Origin: Palauibacter sp022826685
GTDB taxonomy: Bacteria > Gemmatimonadota > Gemmatimonadetes > Palauibacterales > Palauibacteraceae
DNA: 64,000 nt
NCBI RefSeq assembly: GCF_965221685.1
Contig: NZ_OZ244907.1
Direction: 5' to 3' (one strand)
Position 1 is the first letter of the stretch. Each line of letters starts with the position of its first letter. Below are positions 25,701 through 33,124 of the stretch, piece by piece. The notes beneath the pieces are model-generated. The model was not told where the DNA came from. It saw only the letters and a program-made list of their open reading frames with translations, and did no database searches. The position numbers and the translations under genes were made by a program.

Positions 25701-25808
25701 CCGCTGGAGGACATCGAAGATCTCCGCCGCGCCCGCATCGTGCTGAAGGACGGCGAGATCTTCCGCCTCGAGGACCTGCTGGAGCCCCCTCGCACGCTCG
25801 TCCCGTGA
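22701..25808 (+). CDS. Secreted TolB-like propeller / amidohydrolase fusion protein
   Basis: 1035 aa. A signal peptide (hydrophobic LPAALGLLPLAAHA, cleavage before QDREV) is followed by roughly 560 residues of TolB/DPP-type beta-propeller repeats (SPDGS, WAPDGSRIVF, WSPDGESLAY and others). A C-terminal metal-dependent amidohydrolase follows. It has HSHMG after VLPGLVDM, a candidate carboxylated lysine in YSLIKTYVR, metal histidines in VASHEIYPA and VEHISG, and the catalytic Asp in AGTDSPI. This domain pair occurs in secreted or periplasmic hydrolases related to imidazolonepropionase/prolidase-like enzymes; the substrate is unknown. The ATG at 22701 has a CGGAG site eight bases upstream. Confidence 0.88.
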   Translation: MSHVSVPRSRRSFSALAPLTARFLLPAALGLLPLAAHAQDREVRVTVSEGTNMAAAVSPDGSRMVLDLQGTLWVMDAGGGEARAITDMYYDARQPQWAPDGSRIVFQSFRDGRWHIWSVAPDGTDPVQHTFGPYDEREPAYSPDGGAIVFASDRSGNYDIWTLDVSGGPGDGRIQRVTDAPTHEFTPQWSPDGESLAYASDRGLGAIIVRESGGSTRVVARNAGAISPAWSPDGSRIAYSAVVQGQTGLWVADADAGGSGDAAGGGGATTPTRLTEAGADVFPFRPMWMGDGMGAVEIAYTGDGRIRRVSADGAEGADIPFEATFAFTRRDYERARRSFEAGEPEPVQGIVAPAVSPDGRHIAFTALGDLWLLDTAAGGATPRRLTDDPFVDLMPAWSRDGSRLAYASDRAGSLDIWVRDMATGTETRATATPGGEVGPVFSPAGDRIVFTSVMGLQAAVQVVDLATGELTTIRNDLFAPSRPSFSPDGRTIAMSVLSQYSSRFREGRNEILLQPLDGGETRRVTAADHENMGVRALDGPVWSPDGRRMAYASGGVLWMVEVDAEGAPSGPPARLSNHHADAISWTGDSRSIVYQSTRGLRRYHLDDGRSEEIPLRLEWQRPAREGAVVIHAARVWDGVSDDISRDMDIIVEGNRIVSVVPHSDARLAAVADAGGEVVDAGDHTVLPGLVDMHSHMGYGMGEALGRAFLAYGVTTIRDPTSDPYEIAERRESIDSGRRIGPREFATGRTMDGNRIYYSGAGSLGPNGNLELELDRADHVGYSLIKTYVRMPDLIQRRIIEFAHGIGIPVASHEIYPAVAHGQDHVEHISGTSRRGYSPKVTAMYRTYDDVIQLLAASGMTITPTMALMGGWWKSVGDDPSWTTDARFQAVFPEGMAEAMTTRALTRGRAGGIDALLADAGRTVTRVVRGGGKVVAGTDSPIIPYGAALIAEVENYVWGGLTEVEALRTATSVAAEALAMEGEIGTLEAGALADILIVEGNPLEDIEDLRRARIVLKDGEIFRLEDLLEPPRTLVP

Positions 25809-25854
25809 ACGCGGGCGGGGAAGGCTCCGGCGGGTTACGGCGGGAGCGTCGCCG

Positions 25855-26508
25855 TCAGCCTCCGAGCGGGATCACGATCCCGGCCTGAAGCGACAGGTGC
25901 CGGGTCTTGATGTCCTCCATTGACGTATCGTCGATGTTCACGAGTCCCAAAGAGTAGATCAGGTCGACACCCAGCCGCAGACCGCCGGAAACCGCCATCT
26001 CCAGACCGGCGCCGGCCGCGATGCCGTAGTCGATCGATTTCGTCGCATCGTCGCACGATGCCGATTGGCTCACCGATCCCTGTTCGCCACCATCCACACT
26101 GAGGCTCGCGTCGCAGGAAAGGAGAGAGGCTGCCCACGGGCCCAGCAACAGGCCGATGGACATCCCGCCGTCTCGCGGCGTCCCGATGCGCGCCAGCGCC
26201 GACGCCTGCACCCAGTCCGCCTCGACGGTGGCCGTCCCGACGCCGGCGAAGCCTTCCGACGCGAGGTCCACGGAAGAGCTCGTACCCTTCTGGGCATACG
26301 CTCCCCCGATCCGAAGCTCGACCGTGCTTGCGAGCGGAAACGCGATGTCGAGCCCCGCGACCACACCCTGCCGAGGGTCCTGGTCCGACGCTCCCGCCAC
26401 GTCCGAGACGGTGGCCTGGCTCACCCCGCCACGAAGTCCGAGCGTCGTCTGTCCCATCAGCGGGGCGGCGATCAGCAGGGGAAGGAGCGAGGTAACGATT
26501 CTGCGCAT
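25855..26508 (-). CDS. Outer-membrane beta-barrel protein, paralogue C
   Basis: 217 aa. Signal peptide (RRIVTSLLPLLIAAPLMG|Q), then the same ordered blocks as paralogues A and B: TTLGLRGGVSQATVS, VVAGLDIAFPLAS, GGAYAQKG, WVQASALARIG, a Cys after SLLS, and the terminal strand HLSLQAGIVIPLGG. It is the most divergent of the three. The protein probably inserts in the outer membrane; no function is known. It lies 15 bp downstream of the TM2 gene on the same strand and is convergent with the propeller-amidohydrolase gene. Confidence 0.75.
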   Translation of the reverse strand: MRRIVTSLLPLLIAAPLMGQTTLGLRGGVSQATVSDVAGASDQDPRQGVVAGLDIAFPLASTVELRIGGAYAQKGTSSSVDLASEGFAGVGTATVEADWVQASALARIGTPRDGGMSIGLLLGPWAASLLSCDASLSVDGGEQGSVSQSASCDDATKSIDYGIAAGAGLEMAVSGGLRLGVDLIYSLGLVNIDDTSMEDIKTRHLSLQAGIVIPLGG

Positions 26509-26523
26509 GCGGAAACCGACCTT

Positions 26524-27525
26524 TCAGAAGAGACTCGTTGCGATGAAGACTACGGCGATGCCGCTGAGCACCCAAATCACGCGGTCGCTGCGCTGCAGGA
26601 GGATGTGTTTGTTGAGAACCGCCCCGATTGGAGCGGCGAAGGCGTAGGTGGCGAAGAACGTCTGGACGTAGTCGACCATCAGGGAACCGGGATCGAAGCC
26701 GCCGGGGCCGCCGATGCCGGCCTCGATCAGGTCGACGACGGTGAAGATGATCGTGAACCAGGCGCCGAGCTGCAGATAGAGCCTGGCCTCGGCACGCCGG
26801 CGGCGGCGAAACAGGGCGAACAGCGCAAGCACCTGTCGGAAGGCGAGCGATACGGCCCCGCCGGGATCGTTCGTGTAGTAGAAGAGTCGCAGGCGGTGCG
26901 CCCAGCGGTCGAACCCCCGCAGCACGGGCAGTCCGGAGAGCGCGTCCCAGCGCGTCCCCAGCAGCGTGATCGCGATGAGCGCGAGCACGGCGATGATTGG
27001 CTCGTAGACGCCGGTCCCGCTCGCGAAGGCGCCCATCGACCCGGCCGCGAGCATCATCACGACGGCGTCGGCCACCAGGCGGACGCGCGTCCGCCGCTTG
27101 GCGGCCCAGTGCGGCTCGGACGGGAGCGTCTCCCCCTTGGCCGGCATGAAGGCGAGCTGGCGGGGCGGCTGACCCAGGAACTGCCGCCGTGCCTGGTCCT
27201 CGTTGAACTTTCGCACCATTCGCGGGATCAGCAGAACGTCCGCGAGCCACCACAGCCCCGCGCCTCCGATGGTGAAGAACATGAGGAGGCCCGTTCCGGG
27301 ACGGTCGAGATAGAAGCGATGGCCGCCGAAGACACCCGTCACGAGCCACAGCGGATAGGCGATGGCTTCGCGCTTCAGCCGGTAGCGGTACAGCTGGTCG
27401 AGCACCGCCCGAGAGAAGTCGAGGTCGCCCCTTCCCGGCACCCGGGGCGGCCCCCCGTGCAGCGCGGATAGCCCGAAGAAGGTTTCGTCGGAGGTCCCGG
27501 CGGCGGGGTCTCGTCGCTTCGGCAT
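26524..27525 (-). CDS. TM2-domain membrane protein
   Basis: 333 aa. The N-terminal third contains a TM2 module: a helix-turn-helix of two membrane segments with YPLWLVTGVFGGHRFYLDR and GLLMFFTIGGAGLWWLADV. Five or so further hydrophobic segments follow (VVMMLAAGSMGAF, IIAVLALIAITLLG, WFTIIFTVVDLIE, FFATYAFAAPIGAVL, VIWVLSGIAVVFIATSLF). The role is unknown. TM2 domains are often fused to other modules in bacteria; here the C-terminal part resembles no family I can name. It is 15 bp upstream of outer-membrane protein C and 21 bp downstream of the mutase gene. Confidence 0.75.
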   Translation of the reverse strand: MPKRRDPAAGTSDETFFGLSALHGGPPRVPGRGDLDFSRAVLDQLYRYRLKREAIAYPLWLVTGVFGGHRFYLDRPGTGLLMFFTIGGAGLWWLADVLLIPRMVRKFNEDQARRQFLGQPPRQLAFMPAKGETLPSEPHWAAKRRTRVRLVADAVVMMLAAGSMGAFASGTGVYEPIIAVLALIAITLLGTRWDALSGLPVLRGFDRWAHRLRLFYYTNDPGGAVSLAFRQVLALFALFRRRRRAEARLYLQLGAWFTIIFTVVDLIEAGIGGPGGFDPGSLMVDYVQTFFATYAFAAPIGAVLNKHILLQRSDRVIWVLSGIAVVFIATSLF

Positions 27526-27546
27526 CGGAGGGCGGGAGAGCGGCGG

Positions 27547-29214
27547 CTAGAAGGCCACGGGCTCCTTGAAGCGTCCGTACACCTTCTCGAGCACGATCCG
27601 GATCTCGCCCAGCGTCGCGTAGGCCCGCACCGCGTCGAGCAGCGGCGGGAGCAGGTTCTCGTCCTCGCGCGCGGCCCGCCCCAGCGTCTCGAGCGCGCGC
27701 TCCACGGCGCCGGAATCGCGGCGCGCGCGGAGATCCGCCAGCCGTGCCTCCTGCTTCGCGGCCGCCTCCTCCCCGATCCTCAGAATCTCGATCGGGGGCT
27801 CCTCCGCATCCTCGAACCGGTTCACGCCCACGATCGTCTGCGTCCCCTTCTCCACCTCATCCTGGAACCGGCGCGCGGAAGCCGCGATCTGCGCCTGGAA
27901 GTAGCCGGACTCGATCCCGTACACGACCCCGCCGATGTCGTCGATCTCGCGGAAGATCTCCTCGGCCTCCGCCTCGAGTTCGTCCGTGAGCGACTCGACG
28001 TAGTAGGAACCCGCGAGGGGATCGATCGTGTTGGGGACGCCGGTCTCGTAGGCGAGAATCTGCTGCGTGCGGAGGGCGATCTTCGCCGCCTCCTCCGTGG
28101 GGAGCGCGAGCGTCTCGTCCATCGCGTTCGTGTGCAGCGACTGCGTGCCGCCGAGCGCCGCCGCCATCGCCTGGTACGCGACCCGCACGATGTTGTTGTG
28201 CGGCTGCTGCGCCGTGAGGGAGACGCCGGCCGTCTGCGCGTGCGTCCGCAGTCTCAGGCTCCGGGGATCCCGGGCCCCGTACACGTCGCGCATGTGCCGG
28301 GCCCAGATGCGGCGGCCCGCCCGGAACTTCGCGATCTCCTCGAAGAAGTCGTTGTGCACGTCCCAGAAGAAGGAGAGCCGCGGCGCGAAGCTGTCCACGT
28401 CGAGCCCGCGTTCGATCCCCCGCTCCACGTAGGTGAAGCCGTTCTTGAGCGTGTAGGCGAGTTCCTGCGCGGCGGTCGCCCCCGCCTCCCGGATGTGGTA
28501 GCCGGAAATCGAGATCGTGTTGAAGCGCGGGGCCGCGTCGGCCGACCACTCGAAGATGTCGGCGATGATCTTGAGCGCGGGCTCGGGCGGGAAGATCCAC
28601 GCGTGCTGGGCCTGGTATTCCTTGAGGATGTCGTTCTGGATCGTCCCGCGGACCCGATCGAGCGGCACGCCCTGGTTCTCCGCCGTCACGAGGAGGAAGG
28701 CGTACAGCATGAGCGCGGGCCCGTTGATCGTCATCGACACGGAGACCTTGTCGAGCGGGATCCCGTCGAAGAGCGTCTCCATGTCGGCGAGGCTCGAGAT
28801 CGCGACCCCGCACTTCCCCACTTCCCCTTCGGAGCGGCGGTCGTCGGAGTCGTACCCCATGAGGGTGGGGAAGTCGAAGGCGACGGAAAGCCCGGTCTGT
28901 CCGCGCCGGAGGAGGTACTTGTAGCGCTCGTTCGTCTCGTGCGCGGTGGCGAAGCCGGAGAAGAGCCGCATCGTCCACAGCTTCGTCCGGTACATCGAAT
29001 GGTACGGGCCGCGCGTAAACGGGAACTCGCCCGGCGTGCCGAGCCGGTCCAGGTATCCCCCCGGACCGGTGTCGCCGGCATCGAGAGGGGTGTAGAGCGG
29101 CTTGATCTCCCGCCCGGAGATGCTCCGGAAGCTGGTGTCGTCGCGCTGCGGCGCCTGGCGGAAGACCGCCTCCCACAGCTCGAGTTGATCGCTCAGCGCG
29201 CCGTGCTTGCTCAT
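27547..29214 (-). CDS. Methylmalonyl-CoA mutase, large catalytic subunit (no B12-binding domain)
   Basis: 555 aa covering only the TIM-barrel substrate domain: GREIKPLYTPLD, YKYLLRRGQTGLSVAFDFPTL, SMTINGPALMLYAF, GTIQNDILKEY, RFNTISISGYHIREAGATA, and HTNAMDETLALP. The C-terminal cobalamin-binding domain (DxHxxG) found in fused mutases is missing, so a separate small subunit must be encoded elsewhere. It isomerises methylmalonyl-CoA and succinyl-CoA. Start ATG 29214 has AGGAC seven bases upstream; the 18 extra upstream codons have no ribosome site. MeaB, its GTPase chaperone, is encoded 0.9 kb away beyond a divergent transporter-like gene. Confidence 0.9.
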   Translation of the reverse strand: MSKHGALSDQLELWEAVFRQAPQRDDTSFRSISGREIKPLYTPLDAGDTGPGGYLDRLGTPGEFPFTRGPYHSMYRTKLWTMRLFSGFATAHETNERYKYLLRRGQTGLSVAFDFPTLMGYDSDDRRSEGEVGKCGVAISSLADMETLFDGIPLDKVSVSMTINGPALMLYAFLLVTAENQGVPLDRVRGTIQNDILKEYQAQHAWIFPPEPALKIIADIFEWSADAAPRFNTISISGYHIREAGATAAQELAYTLKNGFTYVERGIERGLDVDSFAPRLSFFWDVHNDFFEEIAKFRAGRRIWARHMRDVYGARDPRSLRLRTHAQTAGVSLTAQQPHNNIVRVAYQAMAAALGGTQSLHTNAMDETLALPTEEAAKIALRTQQILAYETGVPNTIDPLAGSYYVESLTDELEAEAEEIFREIDDIGGVVYGIESGYFQAQIAASARRFQDEVEKGTQTIVGVNRFEDAEEPPIEILRIGEEAAAKQEARLADLRARRDSGAVERALETLGRAAREDENLLPPLLDAVRAYATLGEIRIVLEKVYGRFKEPVAF

Positions 29215-29342
29215 GCCCCGTCCTGTATCGTCCCGCTCAACAGTGCCGCCCGCGTCTCTGGCCTCCAAGGTAGGGAATGACCGTTCCCGCGGGAAACGCG
29301 TGCGATCACGAACACCATCGCCAACACCTCGGAGAGGGCAGC

Positions 29343-30167
29343 ATGAACCGCAGACGATGGAACGTCCCTGCCCTCGCTGTCGGCTCGATCTTCGCGATGG
29401 CGGCGGGGCCCGCGCACGCGCAGCGGGGACCGCTCGTGGCGGACCGTCCGGACTTCACCGAGGCGGCCGCGACGGTGGGTCGCGGCGTGTTCCAGCTCGA
29501 GTTCGGCTACACGTACGAGTACGACCGGCCTGAGGGCGGCGACGACGGCAAGACGTGGACGCACTCCATCGGCGAGGCGCTGCTGCGGGTTGGGGTGCTG
29601 TCCGAGGCGGTGGAGCTCCGGCTCGGCCTCAGCCCCGTGTCCGTGGGCGCCGGGGCGGACGGGCGCCGCTTCACCGAGACGGGAATGGAAGACGTCTACC
29701 TGGGGATCAAGCTGGCCCTGACCGAGCAGGAGGGGCTGCGGCCGGCGCTGGCGATCCTTCCCCAGATGACGGTCCCCACGGGGAGCGACGCCTTCACGAG
29801 CGGCCGCACGCTGCCGGGCGTGAACGTCATCTACGGATGGGACGTCACGGAGGACGTCGCGCTGGCGGGCAGCACGCAGATGAACCGGGCGGTGACGGGG
29901 TCTCGCGGCGGCGAGGAGGAATACGCCGAGTGGGCGCAGTCGGCCGTGGCCGGGTTCTCCGTGGGCGCGCGGGCCGGGTTCTATGCCGAGTGGTTCGCCT
30001 TCTTCCACGCGGAACCGGATGGGACCCGCGCGGAACACTACGCGAACGGCGGATTCACCTGGAGCTTCGGCGACGATCTCCAGTGGGACGTCCGCGCCGG
30101 TGCCGGGCTGAACGCGTCCGCCACGGGCTTCTTCGCGGGGACGGGACTCGTCGTCAGGTTCCCCTGA
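29343..30167 (+). CDS. Outer-membrane transporter-like protein (MetA-pathway/phenol-degradation family)
   Basis: 274 aa with a signal peptide (VPALAVGSIFAMAAGPAHA|Q). The mature start PLVADRPDFTEAAATVGRGVFQLEFGYTYEY is characteristic of the family of barrel proteins annotated as MetA-pathway of phenol degradation. Regular beta strands run to the end (FAGTGLVVRF). It is probably an outer-membrane channel of unknown substrate. The ATG at 29343 follows a GGAGAGGG site. It lies divergently from the mutase gene and overlaps the 3' end of convergent meaB by 14 bp, interrupting an otherwise same-strand mutase/meaB arrangement. Confidence 0.75.
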   Translation: MNRRRWNVPALAVGSIFAMAAGPAHAQRGPLVADRPDFTEAAATVGRGVFQLEFGYTYEYDRPEGGDDGKTWTHSIGEALLRVGVLSEAVELRLGLSPVSVGAGADGRRFTETGMEDVYLGIKLALTEQEGLRPALAILPQMTVPTGSDAFTSGRTLPGVNVIYGWDVTEDVALAGSTQMNRAVTGSRGGEEEYAEWAQSAVAGFSVGARAGFYAEWFAFFHAEPDGTRAEHYANGGFTWSFGDDLQWDVRAGAGLNASATGFFAGTGLVVRFP

Positions 30168-31143
30168 GCGTCTCCCTGAGCTCCTCGTACAGCCGGCGCG
30201 CGGTCGCGTAGGGGGAAGCCCCGGAATCCAGCGTCTCGCGGGAGGCGCGGCGCCAGATCCGCTGCGCGTCGCGGCGGGAGCGGCGGAGGAGCGCGTCGTG
30301 GGCGCGGCGGAGGCGGGCGGCCCGGCGGTGGGTCTCGAGTTTTCCCGTCGACCGGAGCCAGTCGAAGTGCCGGTCGAGATGCGCCGCGAACTCCTCGATC
30401 CCCCGGGCCTCCGAGGCGACCGTCTGCATGATCGGCATGCGCCAGACTTCGTCCGCGTCGCCGTCCGCATCGGACGGGGGGCGGTTCGCGAAGCGGATCG
30501 ACATGATGATCGCGATCTCCTTCTCCAGCCGATCGGCGCCGGGCCGGTCCGACTTGTTGATGACGAAGAGGTCCGCCACCTCCATGAGCCCGGCCTTCAT
30601 CGCCTGTACTCCATCTCCTGATTCCGGGACGAGGACGACGGCGGTCGTGTCGGCGGAGACGGCGATGTCGAGTTCCGCCTGGCCCACGCCGAGCGTCTCC
30701 AGGATCACGCGGTCGTAGCCGGCGGCGTCCATGAGGTCGGCGGCTTCGCGTGTCGCCGTCGCGAGACCGCCGAGCGATCCGCGGCTCGCCATCGAGCGGA
30801 TGAAGACCCCGGGCTCGGTCGAGAGTTCGCCCATCCGGATCCGGTCGCCGAGCAGGGCCCCGCCCGTGAACGGACTCGTCGGGTCCACGGCGACGATCCC
30901 GACCTTGAGTGACTGGTTGAGGTAATGGCGCGTAAGTGCCTCCGTGAGCGTCGACTTGCCGGCGCCGGGCGGCCCCGTGATGCCGATGCGACGCGCGCGT
31001 CCGGTGCGCCCGTCCAGCCGCTCGAGAAGCGCCTCGAATCCGTCGCTCTCGTTCTCGACGTGCGAGATCCCCCGGGCCAGCGCCAGCGGCTCGCCGCCCG
31101 CGATGCGCCCGGCGAGCCGCCCCGGATCGAACGCCGGACTCAC
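30154..31143 (-). CDS. meaB: MeaB/ArgK-type GTPase, methylmalonyl-CoA mutase chaperone
   Basis: 329-aa G3E GTPase. Walker A GITGPPGAGKSTLTEAL, Walker-B/base-I region VGIVAVDPTSPFTGGALLGDRI, FIRSMASRGSLGG, LETLGVGQAELDI and the guanine-specificity motif VINKSDRPGAD. MeaB proteins protect and reload the adenosylcobalamin mutase using GTP hydrolysis. It lies close to the mutase large subunit, as expected. It follows mgtE by 33 bp on the same strand. The product is cytosolic. Confidence 0.92.
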   Translation of the reverse strand: MSPAFDPGRLAGRIAGGEPLALARGISHVENESDGFEALLERLDGRTGRARRIGITGPPGAGKSTLTEALTRHYLNQSLKVGIVAVDPTSPFTGGALLGDRIRMGELSTEPGVFIRSMASRGSLGGLATATREAADLMDAAGYDRVILETLGVGQAELDIAVSADTTAVVLVPESGDGVQAMKAGLMEVADLFVINKSDRPGADRLEKEIAIIMSIRFANRPPSDADGDADEVWRMPIMQTVASEARGIEEFAAHLDRHFDWLRSTGKLETHRRAARLRRAHDALLRRSRRDAQRIWRRASRETLDSGASPYATARRLYEELRETLRGT

Positions 31144-31176
31144 GCCGCGTCCCCCGCCCTCACAGCTCCCCCGCCC

Positions 31177-32538
31177 TCACAGGAGGAACCGGGTCGCGAG
31201 CCCGAGCAGCAGTACGAACCCGATCAGGTCCGTGAAGGTCGTGACGAAGACCGACGAAGCGACCGCGGGATCCGCGCCGAACCGCTCGAGCAGGATCGGG
31301 AAGAACGCACCGAGCGCGGAGGCCACCGCGAGGTTCGCCCACGTGGCGATCATCACGACGAGTCCGAAGATGGCCCCGGTATTTGGGAGCAGCAGCGAGA
31401 CGAGCGCCACGAGCAGCCCGATCGCGACCCCGTTCACCAGGCCCACGACGAGCTCCTTGACGACGGCGGACCAGCGCTCGCCCGGCAGTTCGTCGGCGAG
31501 CGCGATGCGGCGGATGGTGACCGCGAGCGCCTGCGTGCCCGCGTTTCCCCCCAGTCCCGCGATCACCGGCATCACGGCCGCGAGGATCGCGAGCTGTTCG
31601 ATCGTCCCCCGGTACAGCCACACGGCGACCGCGGCGACCGCCAGGGTGAGCGCGTTCACCGCGAGCCACGGCAGCCGGCTCTGGATCGCGCCGACCGTCG
31701 TCCCGCGCAACTGCTCCTCGTCCGACACCGCGGCGAAGCGCAGGATGTCCTCGGTGACCTCCGCCTCGACGACATCGATCACGTCGTCGAAGGTGATCTG
31801 TCCCACGAGCCGGTCCTCGTCGTCGACGACCCCGATCGCGGCGAGGTTGTAGCGGGACAGGATCCTCCCCACCTCCTCCTGGTCGAGATCCACCGAGACC
31901 ACGGCCGGAGGCTCCTCGAGCAGGTCGGAGATGCGCGTATCCGGCGACGCGAGCACGAGGTTGGGAAGCGTGACGACGCCGCGCAGCCGCCCCCCCCGCC
32001 CGACGACGAACACGGTATAGAGATCCTCGGTCTCCTCCGCCTGGGCCCGAAGCTCCTCGATCGCCGCGGCCGCCGTCGTCCCGGAATCCACGGCGCACAG
32101 CTCGCGGGTCATGATCCCGCCCGCGGACTCCTCCGGATACTCGAGCAGTTGCCGGATCTCCTGCTCTTCCTCGTCCGGCACCGACTCGAAGACGCGCGCC
32201 TGCTCCTCCGGGTCGAGTTCGCCGATGAGGTCGGCCGCGTCGTCGTCCGCGAGTTCCTCGACGATCTCGGCGATCCGCTCCGGCTCCATGCTCGCGAGCA
32301 GCTCGCCCGGCCTCTCCTCCTCCTCCATCTCGGCGAGGGCGTCCGAGGCGAGGGCGGCCGGGATGAGCCCGAGGAGGGCCATGCGCTCGGCCTCCTCGAC
32401 GTGCTCGAGCACATCCGCCATGTCGCTTGGATGCAGCGGTTCCACGAACGCGAAGAGCGCGTCCATGTCGCCCGCCTCGAGGCGGACGCGGATCTCCTCG
32501 ATCAGGAGCCGGCGCTGCTCTTCCGGATTCTCGTGCAT
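31177..32538 (-). CDS. mgtE: Magnesium transporter MgtE
   Basis: 453 aa: an N-terminal MgtE superhelical domain (LIEEIRVRLEAGDMDALFAF, HPSDMADVLEHVEEAE), a tandem CBS pair (roughly residues 135-260, with YNLAAIGVVDDEDRLVGQIT), then five membrane helices. The channel signature LGGNAGTQALAVTIR and ALGAFFPILLERFGADPA supports Mg2+ conduction across the inner membrane; the cytosolic domains close the pore when Mg2+ is plentiful. It is downstream of ybeY by 79 bp in the aspS-phoH-pgpH-ybeY block. Confidence 0.93.
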   Translation of the reverse strand: MHENPEEQRRLLIEEIRVRLEAGDMDALFAFVEPLHPSDMADVLEHVEEAERMALLGLIPAALASDALAEMEEEERPGELLASMEPERIAEIVEELADDDAADLIGELDPEEQARVFESVPDEEEQEIRQLLEYPEESAGGIMTRELCAVDSGTTAAAAIEELRAQAEETEDLYTVFVVGRGGRLRGVVTLPNLVLASPDTRISDLLEEPPAVVSVDLDQEEVGRILSRYNLAAIGVVDDEDRLVGQITFDDVIDVVEAEVTEDILRFAAVSDEEQLRGTTVGAIQSRLPWLAVNALTLAVAAVAVWLYRGTIEQLAILAAVMPVIAGLGGNAGTQALAVTIRRIALADELPGERWSAVVKELVVGLVNGVAIGLLVALVSLLLPNTGAIFGLVVMIATWANLAVASALGAFFPILLERFGADPAVASSVFVTTFTDLIGFVLLLGLATRFLL

Positions 32539-32617
32539 GCTCGCTCGGAAGCCGGCCCGCGGAGGCGGGCGGTTCGTGGATCAGGGCCTTCGGGAAGACC
32601 TCGGAAGACGGGGAATG

Positions 32618-33124
32618 CTACGCGCGGCCACGGAACTCGGCCAGCAGGCGCGCCAGCAGCCGTTCCTGGAGTTCGAACATCGGAGAGGCGTAGCGCGCCT
32701 CGCCTTCCGGATGGTCGTGTCCGAGCAGATGAAGGATGCCGTGGATGACGAGGCGCAGGATTTCCTCGTCCGGATCGAGCCCCAGTTCGCGCGCCGAGGC
32801 CTCGGCGGCGTCCGGGGAGATGTAGATGTCGCCGACGAACGGGTCCTCGCCGAGCCCGAAGGCGAGCACGTCGGTGAGGTCATCGACCCCGTGGTAGTCC
32901 CGGTTCAGCGCGCGCATGGATTCCGCCGGGAGAAAGGTGACGGAAAGCTCGGCGGCATCGCCCGCCCCGTCGCCCGTGCCGGCCTCCGCAGTGTGGCCGG
33001 CGTATCCCGCGCCGAGGGCGGCCCGCGCGGCCGCCTTCAACTCCGGCTCGGAGGGGCCGCGCCAGTCTACCTTCTCGCCGGAGGGGAAGTCGATGCGGAT
33101 CGTGGGCGGCACGGAGTCGGTCAA
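32618..33124 (-). CDS. ybeY: Endoribonuclease YbeY (16S rRNA 3'-end maturation)
   Basis: 168 aa. The zinc-binding signature is clear: IHGILHLLGHDHPEG, giving the H-x3-H-x5-H set, and the conserved core LNRDYHGVDDLTDVLAFG precedes it. YbeY matures 16S rRNA and joins ribosome quality control. The start is TTG and shares the TTGA overlap with the stop of the preceding pgpH-like gene. An internal GTG five codons in is an alternative. phoH is two genes upstream, a classic neighbourhood. Confidence 0.93.
   Translation of the reverse strand: MTDSVPPTIRIDFPSGEKVDWRGPSEPELKAAARAALGAGYAGHTAEAGTGDGAGDAAELSVTFLPAESMRALNRDYHGVDDLTDVLAFGLGEDPFVGDIYISPDAAEASARELGLDPDEEILRLVIHGILHLLGHDHPEGEARYASPMFELQERLLARLLAEFRGRA

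Noticed and set aside
22916..25888. 990-codon frame overlapping the propeller-amidohydrolase
   Set aside because: Composition is almost all Arg, Gly and Pro; shadow of the real frame.
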